From NCBI GenBank assembly GCA_910580235.1, contig CAJTVU010000004.1, positions 62,001 through 126,000 on the forward strand: a stretch of DNA of 64,000 nt, written 5' to 3'. Shown here piece after piece: positions 41,938-51,921 of the stretch. Within the stretch, counting starts at the first letter, position 1; every line of letters starts with the position of its first letter. A program made the position numbers and the translations under genes. A model generated the notes under the pieces. It saw nothing but the letters and a program-made list of their open reading frames with translations. It did no database searches and was not told the DNA's origin. The stretch is from an uncultured Dorea sp. Its GTDB lineage: Bacteria; Bacillota; Clostridia; Lachnospirales; Lachnospiraceae.

Positions 41938-44859
41938 TTAGAATCCGGTTATCGTCTGGAAAAGCTCCCGCTCTTCCTCAATCTTCTCCTCACTGCCGAT
42001 CACGCAGAACTGCCCCGCCTTAAGGATAGCCTTCGCCACCCGCGAGAGGCTTCGGATATCATCCTGCGTCGCATCCAGTATCTGACCTCGCTCCTCTCGT
42101 ATCATGTCGGCGGTGACTTTATTCATATAAAGGTTCATAGAACGGTCTCCCTTAGCAGCGGGCGTCATCGGCTGATCAATATTGCTCATAGTACCGATGA
42201 TATATTTCGTCATGTCCCGCTCTGTCACAGTAAAGCCTTCAAGATACGGCACGACGCCCTCATATACCTCGTTCGTCTTTCCAAGGTTCGGATCTCGGTA
42301 AGACACGAAATATCCGTCCCCTACCCGGGTGAAATTGCTCATACAGCCGTAGGCTCCGCCCTTCACCCGAACATTCTGCCACAGGTAGTCATAGCTTAAG
42401 ATTACCTTCAATATCTGGAGCGCCCCTGTATAGGAAGCCCCATTGTCAATGAAATTACCTGCCCTCGCCACATATTGCACTTTCGAAGCAGTCTTGAACC
42501 CTTCATTCTTCTTCTCGCAGTGGACGATGCACGGCGTGTCGGCAGGCGCCTCTTTAAAAAGCCTCTCTCTAAGCCCTGCCAGCTCTTCTTCAAGCCCTGT
42601 AAGACCGCTTCTTGCCGCCGTAAAGCTAAGCATCATATTGTCCGGGCGGAAGATGGCTCTGGCAAGCTCCTGCAGCTTCATGGAAATACGATCCTTCTCC
42701 TCCTCGAAGCTCTCTGTGAGCTCCTCCACTTTCTCGTAAAATGCGATCCCGCTCGTCATATCCTTAAACCTGGCTGAAGGAGAAGCGTAAGACAACGCCC
42801 GCAGCGCCGCCGTCGTGTGGCCTGAGCTCTGGAACTTCATAAGGAGCCTTGACTTTAGCATAGCAAGTATCTCTTTTATCCGTTTCGTGTCGTCCAGCTT
42901 AGAAGCCGCCAATATCTCTCCCATCATCTCAAATGTCCTGGACAGCTTCGGATAGAGCGCCTTTCCTTTAATCTCAAATGTCGCTCTGAACGCTTTCTCC
43001 CGGACTTTCGTCACATCGTTGTAAAGCTCCAGCGACGTACCGATCCCGCCAGTATGGACGTTGATCTCATTGAACAGCTCCCCATATTCATAATCCTCTG
43101 TGTCAATAATGCCAAGAACCGATTGCAAGATCCCCACATACGGAAGATCCTCCTCTAAAATGCCAGACAGATCGAACATCACATCTGCATACCCGATCCC
43201 ATTCGTCTCAATCTCATGGAAGACGACCGGTACGCCTGCAAGATCCATCTCTTCATTGAAGATCGGCGCGATCTCTCTTGAAATGTCCTCTCTTCTGAGG
43301 ATTGGGATCCTGTTCAGCGCATCCTCGCTCTCAGGAGCAGACTGATAATCCTCCAGCCTCTTAGTGGCTGCGACCAGCTCTTCGGCCTCCTTAGCGCTTA
43401 AGCTCTCCTTATAGCCCTTAAGCTTCTCGGAAAGCTCCGCATCCATGCGGGCAGTGCGCCCGCGCTCCGGCTTCACGATAACGATCGCCCCGTGGGTATT
43501 GTCAAGCAGATATTTCCGGATCAGCCCTTCATAATATCCTGTCCCAATCTGCTCTTTCAAATATTCAAATGTCTGTACAGCGTCAATATGGATGAACGGC
43601 CTCTCATCATCATAGAGCCAGCTGTCCATCATCTGAAGGCCGTACATAAGCCCTTTCGGGTAATTCCCAAAATCTGCCTCCCGATAGCGGAACTCATGGT
43701 AATTGATACCGGCTTCCAACGCCTTCCGGTCGATCCCATTTTCCACGATCCCCGAGAGGACATTCTCAATCGTCCCTACAAACTCCTCCTTCTGCCCTTC
43801 ATCTGCATTTTTGGCAATGACAGAAAAGATAGGCTGGTAGATCCCATTATCGTAGGAGCCCATAATATCTTTGCCGATACCGGCGTCTGTGAGCGCTTTC
43901 TTAAGAGGCGCTCCCGGTGCGGAAAGAAGCGCGTAATCCAGTATCTCAAAGGCAAGGTACAGCTCCCGCTCCAGACTTGTCCCAATCACTTTGCTCCAGG
44001 ACAGATACGTATTTTCCTCTTCCGGCTCATCGCTCGCGATAGAATATGGTATAGACAGCTCCTTTATTTTCTCGAATGGCTCCTGACATCGTATTCTGGA
44101 ATCCACTTCCTTCACGTCATAATGGCAGAGGTATTCCTGGTCGAGCCACCGAAGCCTCTCTTCCATATCCATATCCCCGTAGAGGTAAATGTAGCTGTTC
44201 GAAGGATGGTAGTACGTCCTGTGAAAATCCAGGAACTGTCCATAGGTAAGGTTCGGGATCGCATCCGGATCTCCGCCGGACTCATTCGCATAACAGGTGT
44301 CCGGGAACAGCGTATTTAAGATCACTCTGTCGAGAACGCCCTCGGGGGAAGAGAACGCTCCTTTCATCTCATTGTAGACGACCCCGTTATACTCCAGATC
44401 GCTCCCCGCCGACTCCAGCTGATAGCTCCACCCCTCCTGTCTGAATATCTCCTCATGCTCATAAATATTCGGGTAAAGCACCGCGTCCATATACACATGC
44501 ATCAGATTCCGAAAGTCCTTATCATTGCAGCTGGCTACCGGATATACCGTCTTATCCGGGTATGTCATAGCGTTCAAGAACGTATTCAGCGAGCCCTTCA
44601 CCAGCTCCACAAAGGGATCTTTCGCCGGGAAATTCTTCGAGCCGCACAGCACTGAATGCTCCATAATGTGCGGCACTCCCGTACTGTCTGACGGCGGCGT
44701 ACGGAATCCGATCGAGAACACTTTATTATCATCGTCATTTTTTATGAGGAGCACTCTCGCCCCGCTCTTCTTATGTCTCAGAAGAAATCCGTCCGAATGG
44801 ATCCCCCTTAGATTCTCTTCCTTCAGCACTTCATAAGTCTCCAAATCTCTTATGCTCAT
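41938..44859 (-). CDS. M16C metallopeptidase (presequence protease-like)
   Basis: This 973-residue protein has two M16 halves. The inverted zinc motif HxxEH is read as HIMEH (about residues 65-69), with the downstream Glu about 75 residues later. PreP-like segments follow (PAKDPFVELVKGSLNTFLNAMTYPDKTVYPVAS). Such enzymes degrade small peptides in a closed chamber. The start at MSIRDLETYE was chosen for AAGGAA spacing; an ATG 2 codons earlier is too close. It lies 19 bp upstream of era. A peptide-scavenging role is likely. Confidence 0.9.
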   Translation of the reverse strand: MSIRDLETYEVLKEENLRGIHSDGFLLRHKKSGARVLLIKNDDDNKVFSIGFRTPPSDSTGVPHIMEHSVLCGSKNFPAKDPFVELVKGSLNTFLNAMTYPDKTVYPVASCNDKDFRNLMHVYMDAVLYPNIYEHEEIFRQEGWSYQLESAGSDLEYNGVVYNEMKGAFSSPEGVLDRVILNTLFPDTCYANESGGDPDAIPNLTYGQFLDFHRTYYHPSNSYIYLYGDMDMEERLRWLDQEYLCHYDVKEVDSRIRCQEPFEKIKELSIPYSIASDEPEEENTYLSWSKVIGTSLERELYLAFEILDYALLSAPGAPLKKALTDAGIGKDIMGSYDNGIYQPIFSVIAKNADEGQKEEFVGTIENVLSGIVENGIDRKALEAGINYHEFRYREADFGNYPKGLMYGLQMMDSWLYDDERPFIHIDAVQTFEYLKEQIGTGYYEGLIRKYLLDNTHGAIVIVKPERGRTARMDAELSEKLKGYKESLSAKEAEELVAATKRLEDYQSAPESEDALNRIPILRREDISREIAPIFNEEMDLAGVPVVFHEIETNGIGYADVMFDLSGILEEDLPYVGILQSVLGIIDTEDYEYGELFNEINVHTGGIGTSLELYNDVTKVREKAFRATFEIKGKALYPKLSRTFEMMGEILAASKLDDTKRIKEILAMLKSRLLMKFQSSGHTTAALRALSYASPSARFKDMTSGIAFYEKVEELTESFEEEKDRISMKLQELARAIFRPDNMMLSFTAARSGLTGLEEELAGLRERLFKEAPADTPCIVHCEKKNEGFKTASKVQYVARAGNFIDNGASYTGALQILKVILSYDYLWQNVRVKGGAYGCMSNFTRVGDGYFVSYRDPNLGKTNEVYEGVVPYLEGFTVTERDMTKYIIGTMSNIDQPMTPAAKGDRSMNLYMNKVTADMIREERGQILDATQDDIRSLSRVAKAILKAGQFCVIGSEEKIEEERELFQTITGF

Positions 44860-44933
44860 ACACATTTCCTTTCCTTTTCTCACAATTATAAGAAGATTCC
44901 TTTATTCTAGCACAGAGCGTCTTTCTTACGCAA

Positions 44934-44964
44934 GGGGACGGGGTAAAATTCATTACCCCGTCCC
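44934..44964. repeat. REP-type palindrome 3' of the surface-protein gene
   Basis: GGGACGGGGTAA (44935-44946) pairs with TTACCCCGTCCC (44953-44964) around a six-base loop. It shares arm sequence with the 48-bp palindrome at 8413. It begins 5 bases past the stop codon of the surface-protein gene on the minus strand. Confidence 0.8.
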
Positions 44965-44969
44965 TGCTA

Positions 44970-47900
44970 TTATCTTACGCTTCTTCTTTTCAGCTCTGCG
45001 GCTATGACCGCCGCAGCCGCGATCATAAGCGCCCCATATCCTCCGATCGGCGCCGCGTCGCCTGTCTGCGGCGCGCCTGATCCTCCATTCTTACCGCCTG
45101 CTCCAGTGGAGCCTCCGTCTGCTGTCGGATCTTCAGATGTCCCTGGCTCCGGCTTCGGCGTCCCTGGCGTCGGATCTCCCGGCGTGCCCGGCTTTGGATC
45201 TGCCGGTGTGCCTGGCTCCGGCTCTCCTTCTCCCTCGACCGTGAACGCTGTCGTCGCCACTCCTGTCGTCGACTCGATCGCGATCGTGTGCCTGCCTTCC
45301 GGAAGTGTCGCGAGATAGTCCGCGCTTACTGTCACGATCGTGCTTCCTTCTGTCACTGTATAGTGCTTCGGATCCAGCTCCTTCCCATCCAGGAGCACCC
45401 GGATGAAGTCCTTGAACTCGGCGTCAGAGCGGAATACGAGCCCTTCCTTGCTCCCTGCCTTCCATGCGCTGTTGGCTCCTTCGATGATTACCGGCCCGGT
45501 CTTTGTCACGGTGAGGAATATCTCCTCCCCTGCATACTCCGCCCCGTTCACCATAGACACGCCCAGCTTGCCGTCCGCGTCCTTCCCGAACGTCACCTTG
45601 ATTGGATTGGCCGGATCTGCGTAGGCATAATTGTTCGCTTCCTCTATCTGGACCTCGTACACGCCTCCGTCAGCCTCTTTGCCGCTCACTGTGTAGGCAG
45701 ACTTGCCCGATATATCCGTAGCCTTGCCGAACGCCAGATTGTCTGTCCCTTTTGTTGGCTTTAAGTACAGATCTAGGTTCTGCACCGGCCTGTTGCTCTC
45801 GTCTATTGCCGTAATCTCCATCGTCTGGCCGTCATACTCTGGAGCCCCTTCTTCATTGTACACAAGCACGATCGGGTACATGGCCATGCTCGTCATCATA
45901 AAGCTTACTTCTTTGCCCCTCTGCTCGAATGTAAGCGGCTGCAGGCTCCCTTCTGCGTCAATGTAGTAGACCTCTTCTACTCCTTTGCCCTCCGTAAGCG
46001 TCTCTGTGATCTTGAACTCGCCTACAGGGAGCTTGCAGATCTCCCATCTGTGCGGGTTAATCGTCGTGATCTCGAGCACCTCGTAATCCTTCCCGTCAAG
46101 CCCGGTCACAAGGCTCTTATCCAGCTCCCTCTCCATCAGGAGGATATCGTTAAAGTTGAAGCCCGTCACTCTTGTACGCCCAGAGAAGCTCGTAATAATC
46201 GTATCGTACTTATGCGCTTCGCCTTTTCCTACTACCCGGATCTGGTTGACCCCGTGGCAGTTAGAATGGTCGTATGTCAGCTTTGGCGCTGTGAACTCAG
46301 ACTTGTCCTTCACTACAAGCGGGAAGGACAGCACGTCCCATATATCGCTCTTTACTGTAACTACATAGTTTACATCTTCCAGAAGATGCACATATATCTT
46401 GCCATTGCGGTCGCTGGTCGCTTTGACCGTCTCAAATTCACTGACCAGCTCAACATCAACACCTTCTAACAGCCTCAAGTTCTCTGTAACGACCTCCAGC
46501 GGCATCGTGTACCTTCTGTCTTCCGCCGGATCCGTCACTGGGGCCGTCCTTTTCTTTACCTGTATGCTGTCCACTGCGGGATATTTATAGGTCGTCGTCT
46601 CAATCTCTTTCCCTGGTATGAGCCATTTGATATCTGTGTCCTTGATGTCCACGATCCCTGCTGTCCCGTCCCCATTTGCCCTCACCCATACATAGAGATA
46701 GTTATCCATCGTATAGTTCTCATCCTCTGTATAGATTGTATAATTATGGTTCTTAATCAGATCCATCGCTGGCAGCTTGCCACCCGCAGATGTCACTCTG
46801 CTCTCGACCTTCTGCAGCGTGCTGTTAAAAATCACAAATTTGATCGGATCTGTCGCAGTGGATCCGTCCGTTTCTTTCACATCGAGGGCCGGAACGGCCA
46901 CCGTCTCTTTCTCGCTGAAGTCTTTATACTGGTAAGCGTCTATATCATTGTATGCCGGGATATCCGTCGGGTCTATCGCCACTGTAAATGTGGTCTCCGC
47001 AGTGCCCTGCGCCGTCTCCAGCCCGAGGGTATGTACGCCGGCCAGAAGCGTCGCAAGATAATCTGCGTTCAGCGTGATCACTGCGTCGCCCTCTGCCTTT
47101 GTATAGGACGCCGCCTTTAATTCTTTCCCGTCCACCAGCACGCGGGTAACTGCAGCACTGGAGCGGAATGCAAGGCCTTCCTTGCTTCCTCCTACCCAGA
47201 TCCCTTTTGCGCCCTCCACTACCTGCGGGCCGTTCCCGCCTTTCTTTGCCACCTTAAGGACTACCTCTTCTCCTGTCGTATACGGCTGGCCATTGATCGT
47301 CTGCACATATATCTCAACACCAGTGCGCCGGAAAGTCGCTTTGATCGGATTCGCCGGATCTGCGTAATCATATTCATTTACAGCTGAAAGCTTCACCTCA
47401 TATTCAGCATCATCCTTTTCACGGCCTTTTAGCCCTCCCGTTTTATAGACGACCTTACCGTCCGCATCCGTAGGCTTTGAAAAGTTAAAATTACCATTGC
47501 CGGTACTGTCGGAAAGATCGGCCATAACGAGAGACAGCCCCTCTACTGGAACCTCCTGCCCGTCTATCTCTTCCACTGCTTTAATCGTAAATTCTTCCCA
47601 ATCTGTCTTCGCCACTCTTACAAGGGCGCTCACCGCATCATTCAGAGCCTTTGTTTTTGCATCTACCTCATCCTGCGTCGCCTGGGCGTTTGCTTTCACT
47701 GCCTCCGCGTCTACAAGAGCCTGTCTTACTGCCGCATAGCTGTCAGCCGTATAATCCTCTGCCTTTAAAGCCTTTGCCTTTGAAATCGCAGAATCTAAGG
47801 CTGTCTTGTTCGCTCCGCTGCTCTTCACTGTAAGAACCACTGTGCTGCCATCATATGGATCAATATTACCTACCACCCCTGGCGTCCCATCGTCATCATC

Positions 47901-48257
47901 GAATACGACCTCCATTGGATCGTCACAAGTGTAGCCGCTTCCTTCTACAGGCTGCATATAGTAATAATCGCCGCCAAATATATAATCGCCGCCGTCTAAT
48001 CCATTATATGTCGTAATCCCGTTCGCATCTGTCGCAGCGCTAAAACCTGTCAAGTCTCCAAATCCCGGACTTGAATCTGACTCCATAAAAAGCATTAGGC
48101 CTTGTACCGGATTTCCAGCATCATCTACTACCTTTATCGTAATAGTCATCTGATCCCAGGCTGCTTTTACACTATGTCCCGGCAGCTTTCCTGCCATTAT
48201 GGAAGCTACCATGACCGCGCATAATAGCATCGCTATCACGCTTCTCTTTTTCCTCAT
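44970..48257 (-). CDS. Sortase-anchored multidomain surface protein
   Basis: This 1095-residue protein has a signal peptide (KKRSVIAMLLCAVMVASIMA), a CnaB-like opening (ITIKVVDDAGNPVQGL), a FIVAR-type helical repeat (about 145-215), and several further prealbumin-like domains. Two copies of a beta-sandwich domain follow, WxxGSKEGLxFRS...LLDGKEL...HTLxxE (one in the middle, one before the tail). A Pro/Gly/Thr stalk (GTPADPKPGTPGDPTPGTPK) precedes a sorting signal APQTGD, a hydrophobic helix and RRSVR. It is probably covalently held on the wall as an adhesin. The anchor motif differs from LPXTG at the first position. The start follows AAGGGG. Confidence 0.88.
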   Translation of the reverse strand: MRKKRSVIAMLLCAVMVASIMAGKLPGHSVKAAWDQMTITIKVVDDAGNPVQGLMLFMESDSSPGFGDLTGFSAATDANGITTYNGLDGGDYIFGGDYYYMQPVEGSGYTCDDPMEVVFDDDDGTPGVVGNIDPYDGSTVVLTVKSSGANKTALDSAISKAKALKAEDYTADSYAAVRQALVDAEAVKANAQATQDEVDAKTKALNDAVSALVRVAKTDWEEFTIKAVEEIDGQEVPVEGLSLVMADLSDSTGNGNFNFSKPTDADGKVVYKTGGLKGREKDDAEYEVKLSAVNEYDYADPANPIKATFRRTGVEIYVQTINGQPYTTGEEVVLKVAKKGGNGPQVVEGAKGIWVGGSKEGLAFRSSAAVTRVLVDGKELKAASYTKAEGDAVITLNADYLATLLAGVHTLGLETAQGTAETTFTVAIDPTDIPAYNDIDAYQYKDFSEKETVAVPALDVKETDGSTATDPIKFVIFNSTLQKVESRVTSAGGKLPAMDLIKNHNYTIYTEDENYTMDNYLYVWVRANGDGTAGIVDIKDTDIKWLIPGKEIETTTYKYPAVDSIQVKKRTAPVTDPAEDRRYTMPLEVVTENLRLLEGVDVELVSEFETVKATSDRNGKIYVHLLEDVNYVVTVKSDIWDVLSFPLVVKDKSEFTAPKLTYDHSNCHGVNQIRVVGKGEAHKYDTIITSFSGRTRVTGFNFNDILLMERELDKSLVTGLDGKDYEVLEITTINPHRWEICKLPVGEFKITETLTEGKGVEEVYYIDAEGSLQPLTFEQRGKEVSFMMTSMAMYPIVLVYNEEGAPEYDGQTMEITAIDESNRPVQNLDLYLKPTKGTDNLAFGKATDISGKSAYTVSGKEADGGVYEVQIEEANNYAYADPANPIKVTFGKDADGKLGVSMVNGAEYAGEEIFLTVTKTGPVIIEGANSAWKAGSKEGLVFRSDAEFKDFIRVLLDGKELDPKHYTVTEGSTIVTVSADYLATLPEGRHTIAIESTTGVATTAFTVEGEGEPEPGTPADPKPGTPGDPTPGTPKPEPGTSEDPTADGGSTGAGGKNGGSGAPQTGDAAPIGGYGALMIAAAAVIAAELKRRSVR

Positions 48258-48422
48258 AATCTGTCCCCTTTCCTGAAGAATCCTTTCTCTTACAATCGTT
48301 TTACCCGCCCCGGCAAGGGCATAATATGGCCTATAGAATTTATAGTACAACTCCATGCTTTCTCTGTCAATGTCCGCACAACTTATTGCTTATTCATTAT
48401 TTCTATAATAAATTTCACTTAT
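48258..48422. other. Short intergenic region, AT-rich
   Basis: Between the surface-protein start and the Fe-S protein stop there are 165 bp with no gene. The stretch next to the Fe-S gene (48370-48422) is AT-rich and probably holds the promoter of the surface-protein gene. No clear hexamers were identified. Confidence 0.35.
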
Positions 48423-49430
48423 TTATTTTTTATATACCTTGCCGGACGGATATAAGTATTCTTTCATTTTTGCACGGTTGGCTCCCGTTTCTTTTACATC
48501 CGGGCTTTCCGTCTGCTGAAGTATCTTAAGAAGAAGGTGCTCGGAGCCTGCATACCCCTTTCTCGCGAAATTACCCGAGCAGGACGCACAATAAGTACAG
48601 ATGCCCGCCCCATGCTCCTGGGCCTTATCTACAAGCTGCTGCGCCAATTCCTTTTCCTTTGCTCCCGCACATCCTCCAAGCCCGCAGCACTGGACATTTT
48701 CTATAAGATAAGGATCCTCTGAGAGAAAGCGGCGGATCCCCTGCAGCATCTCCTGGCTCTCCCTGTCCGGGCAAGGAGGGAAGAGCGTAACCTTCTCTCT
48801 GATCTTGCAGCCTATGCCAAGGGCTTTAAGTTTATCATATATGCTCACTATCTTTACTTTCAGCCGTGGCTTTAGAAAGTGATAGCAGTTCGGGCAGAGC
48901 ATAATGACTTCCTCGACTCCCCCTTCTGCGAATCTTCTGTTGAGACGTTCCACGATCTTCTCTTCTGCATCTGCAAGCCCCAGTTCCGCGACCGGCTTGC
49001 CGCAACAATCAAATACTGTACCGATCCCTGCCTTTTCCTTAAAAAGCTTTATAATATGCTCCGTCGTCTTCGGGTAGAATCCCGGAAAGCTGCACCCCGG
49101 GAAAAGAACGCTCCCGGCAGTCTGGTTCCTGTAGCTCGCGTAAAGATAATCCTGCTTCTCCCGGATCAGCATGTCGTAGCCATCCTCTTTGATGGCGCCG
49201 CCATTTTCTTCCACCTGCCTTTGGCGCAGATGCAGGATGTGCGCCCTTCCGTCAATCCCCTCCGGGCAGGCCGCCGTACATCTCCCGCACAGAAAGCAAT
49301 GGTACAGCAGCTCTTCATGTTCCTCCATATCTCCGATCGTAATGCCATATTTCTGGAGAAAAAGACAGTTCTTTTGGCATATCCCGCAGTGGGCGCATGC
49401 TTTCCCGCCCTTCCCTCGAATATCTTTCAT
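48423..49430 (-). CDS. Fe-S binding oxidoreductase with CCG domains
   Basis: This 335-residue protein has two ferredoxin-type clusters at the N-terminus (CAHCGICQKNC about 13-23 and CFLCGRCTAACPEG about 46-59) and CCG domain cysteines (GCSFPGFYP, VFDCCGKP, LCPNCYHF, VQCCGLGG). It resembles GlpC/HdrD-like electron carriers. Its partner dehydrogenase is not adjacent. The start follows GGGGGAA and lies 1 bp past the LCP gene stop, so it is coupled to wall genes for no obvious functional reason. The product is cytosolic or membrane-associated. Confidence 0.82.
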   Translation of the reverse strand: MKDIRGKGGKACAHCGICQKNCLFLQKYGITIGDMEEHEELLYHCFLCGRCTAACPEGIDGRAHILHLRQRQVEENGGAIKEDGYDMLIREKQDYLYASYRNQTAGSVLFPGCSFPGFYPKTTEHIIKLFKEKAGIGTVFDCCGKPVAELGLADAEEKIVERLNRRFAEGGVEEVIMLCPNCYHFLKPRLKVKIVSIYDKLKALGIGCKIREKVTLFPPCPDRESQEMLQGIRRFLSEDPYLIENVQCCGLGGCAGAKEKELAQQLVDKAQEHGAGICTYCASCSGNFARKGYAGSEHLLLKILQQTESPDVKETGANRAKMKEYLYPSGKVYKK

Positions 49431-49431
49431 A

Positions 49432-50415
49432 CTATTCCCCCGCCCCAAACAGCTCTTTGTGTATATCCGCTACATCTTTCTTAATATCCGTTCCTTCTAC
49501 GATCTCCTCATAATCTGTAAACTGCTCGCCCTCTTTCTCCTCTTTCCTCTCCTGCTCTTTGATCGCCCTTGGATATGACGGAATGGAAGAGATCTTATAA
49601 TCGGCCGCGTCGGCCGCGTATGCGACGATCTCGCTCTTATCAAAACTTGTCTCCAGCTTCGGGAGCAGGGTGTCCAGAATCTTATCTACCTGAGAGAAGT
49701 CTGCCTCCTCGAGCTTCTGGAATATCTGTTCCATCACTTCTCTCTGTCTGTCAGCGCGCTTCACATCTCCGCCGTCCGTCACCCGGATCCGGCAATACCC
49801 GGCAGCCTGCGATCCGTCCAGCTTCTGCTTCCCTTCTGCTTCCACATTTACTGTCTCTTTGCCGTATGCCTTGGCGATGCTCTGTGCATATCCGTTAATA
49901 TGCGGGATCTCGTCCTGCTCTACGTCAATCTCGATACCACCGAGCGTGTCGATTATCTCCACGAGCGCGCCAAGATCCAGGCTTACATAGTCCTTGATGT
50001 TCAGCTCCAGCGTCTCGTTGAGCGCCGCGATCGCCTCTTCAGCGCCTCCGTCCGCGTAAGCATCCTTCATCTTTACGTCGCTTCCATCCTGTTTCATCAT
50101 CGCATTCCCGTATACAGGCAATAATTTTATTTCTTTTGAGCCAGTATTTAGGCTGGCCACATATACCGCGTCGCTGTCAGCGGTCTTATCTTCCGCGCTC
50201 CTCTCGTTCACGCCAAAGACCGCCACATTCACATACTCGCCCTTTAGTTCTTCTTCCATCTCTTCTGATACTTGCAGGTTCTCCTCTTTTACTTCTGTCT
50301 GCTTTACTTTCGACGCCTGCCTGTTCGCATATACGCCGATGCCGACGGCCGCCACAGCCAGGACGGCCACAAGGATCCTTACGATCTTCTGCGCCTTACT
50401 TGTGTTATTTTCCAT
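49432..50415 (-). CDS. LytR-CpsA-Psr (LCP) family protein
   Basis: This 327-residue protein has one N-terminal membrane helix (about 10-28) and an extracellular LCP domain. LCP ligases attach wall polysaccharides or teichoic acids from undecaprenyl carriers to peptidoglycan. Key segments are DAVYVASLNTGSKEIKLLPVYGNAMM, then a Tyr/Gly rich GGIEIDV and the Arg motif CRIRVTDGGDVKRADRQREVM. The first motif, usually SDT, reads SDA here. Co-location with glycosyltransferases suggests it links the polysaccharide made by this cluster to the wall. Confidence 0.85.
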   Translation of the reverse strand: MENNTSKAQKIVRILVAVLAVAAVGIGVYANRQASKVKQTEVKEENLQVSEEMEEELKGEYVNVAVFGVNERSAEDKTADSDAVYVASLNTGSKEIKLLPVYGNAMMKQDGSDVKMKDAYADGGAEEAIAALNETLELNIKDYVSLDLGALVEIIDTLGGIEIDVEQDEIPHINGYAQSIAKAYGKETVNVEAEGKQKLDGSQAAGYCRIRVTDGGDVKRADRQREVMEQIFQKLEEADFSQVDKILDTLLPKLETSFDKSEIVAYAADAADYKISSIPSYPRAIKEQERKEEKEGEQFTDYEEIVEGTDIKKDVADIHKELFGAGE

Positions 50416-51346
50416 TTTTCTTCCTCCTCCAGTAATATTTGTCCCAGCTCCACTTCCTTACAAGCCCTGCCGGTAATCTATCATAATGCTTCCCCGCCTG
50501 GTATGCTAAAAATTTTACGGCGCTTAGCACGATCAGCCTCGGAAGAAGCGTTGCTCTCTTCTTTCTCACTAAATACAATGCAGTGTTTTTTACAAGCCGC
50601 ACTCCCTCTTTCTCTGTAGAAAGGTTTTCGAAAATTGCAGCGTATTGCTTATGTACGACTCCTATATCGAAGTTCCGCTTCCACTGTTCCGCATACCCGT
50701 AACGGTGGGCATGTATTACCCGGGCGTCGGCATTATAAATGACCTCTCCTCCCGCCTTAAGTACTTTAGCCGCATACACGCTGTCTTCGCTAAGAAGTAT
50801 CTCTTCTTCGAATCCCCCAAGCCTCTCGTACCAGTCCCGGCGATAGGCCGCACACACATTGGAGGTGAAACAGTCCTTCACACCGCCCCCGACAAGCCCT
50901 GCCCTTGTCTTCTTAAGGCTTTTTGCAGGATAATTGAAATGTCTTGTATAGCGCTCTATCTCATCACAGCCCGGATCCGGGATCTGCCTTGCATACACGA
51001 CCGCATGGCGGCTGTCCTTTAAGCTTTCGATCATCCGCTCCACAAGAGCCTCGTCTTCCGGCACTGCGTCCTGCACGATGAACAACAAGTACTCCGCGTC
51101 CCTTTCCTTCGCCCACCTGTGCCTTGTCCCGCCATGATTATAATCCTCCCCCCGGATCCGTACGATCTCCACCCTCTTCTCAGAAGAAAACCACTCTTCA
51201 ACTCTGCCATCGTCCCACATGCGGTCCACGGACAGCACAAGAGTGATCGTCCGGATTGCAAGAGACTGTACAAGAAGCCTCTCCACGCACCTCTTAAGAC
51301 GTTCATCCGGATCCCTGACCGGGATCATTGCGTCTACTACACACAT
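50405..51346 (-). CDS. Family 2 glycosyltransferase (rhamnosyltransferase-like)
   Basis: This 313-residue GT-A enzyme begins VDAMIPVRDPDERLKRCVERLLVQ, has FIVQDAVPEDEALVERM as the nucleotide-sugar metal region and SEDSVYAAKVLKAGGEV as the acceptor-side acidic motif. The HAHRYGYAEQWKRNFDIG tail is typical of rhamnosyltransferases. It probably adds rhamnose to the growing polysaccharide on the cytoplasmic face. Its 3' end overlaps the LCP gene by 11 bp. Confidence 0.85.
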   Translation of the reverse strand: MCVVDAMIPVRDPDERLKRCVERLLVQSLAIRTITLVLSVDRMWDDGRVEEWFSSEKRVEIVRIRGEDYNHGGTRHRWAKERDAEYLLFIVQDAVPEDEALVERMIESLKDSRHAVVYARQIPDPGCDEIERYTRHFNYPAKSLKKTRAGLVGGGVKDCFTSNVCAAYRRDWYERLGGFEEEILLSEDSVYAAKVLKAGGEVIYNADARVIHAHRYGYAEQWKRNFDIGVVHKQYAAIFENLSTEKEGVRLVKNTALYLVRKKRATLLPRLIVLSAVKFLAYQAGKHYDRLPAGLVRKWSWDKYYWRRKKNGK

Positions 51347-51396
51347 ACTCTTTCCCTTTTCTCCTTCATCTGCTACAATTACATTAAAATGTTATG

Positions 51397-51688
51397 GTTA
51401 ACAAGAACGTTCAAAATTGTACCTGACAAACAGCAGAACCTGTATTCTTCTTTGCTCCGTGTTCCGAATGCAAGAGCCTCTAAATGTTCTGGCCGAAGGT
51501 AGCGTACACGGACGTAACCGCCCTCTATGCGCCGTCCATGGCGCAGGTCGGGCTTTCGTCGGCATCCATGCCGACGGATTACTGAGAATTAGCAGAACAT
51601 TAAGACGCTCTATCATTCTCCATAGTCACAAATCAGAATACAGGTTCTGCTGTTTGCTATGCACGATTCGGAAAACCTCTTGTTAGCC
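51397..51688 (+). repeat. Self-complementary repeat element, copy D2
   Basis: The core 51424-51659 has 31-base arms pairing at 27 positions (left arm begins TGACAAACAGCAG). Weaker pairing extends out to GTTAACAAG at 51397 and CTTGTTAGC at 51688, giving arms of nearly 60 bases. Inner stems CTAAATGTTCTG/CAGAACATTAAG and a GTCGGC/GCCGAC hairpin match copy D1 at 13714. Short frames inside (ending HSHKSEYRF) are repeat-derived and not counted as genes. Confidence 0.78.
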
Positions 51689-51756
51689 CTGACATTAGTC
51701 AAATACCTCGCGGCATTCGCCAAATATCCGCGTAAACGCGGCTGCCTGGCTCATTG

Positions 51757-51857
51757 CTCGCGGTTACGTCCGTATCTAGCACCTTTTGCCAGAACATTTA
51801 GAGGCTCTTACATTCGAAGCCCGGAACAAAGAAAAATACAAGCTGTGCAACTTGCCA
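51757..51857 (-). repeat. Partial, inverted copy D3 of the same element
   Basis: Read on the minus strand, 51857-51757 matches the first half of D1 and D2, from the outer arm (TGGCAAGTTGCACAGC) through TAAATGTTCTGGCAAAAGG to GGACGTAACCGC, then diverges. The right half is absent. Bases beyond the arm (GCACAATTCGAAAAAC) match the outside of the D2 right end (GCACGATTCGGAAAAC). The 97 bp between D2 and D3 hold only a CCGCG/CGCGG hairpin. Confidence 0.7.
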
Positions 51858-51921
51858 CGCACAATTCGAAAAACTTCTTTATCCCTATATTATAATAAGT
51901 TACCTTAAAGGAAAAATCACT

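Noticed and set aside
43492..44319. Plus-strand frame of 275 codons
   Set aside because: Antisense to the M16 peptidase gene, which is full length with intact motifs.
51417..51895. Two short open frames in 51.4-51.9 kb
   Set aside because: They fall in the D2/D3 repeat and its inverted copy and have no start signals.
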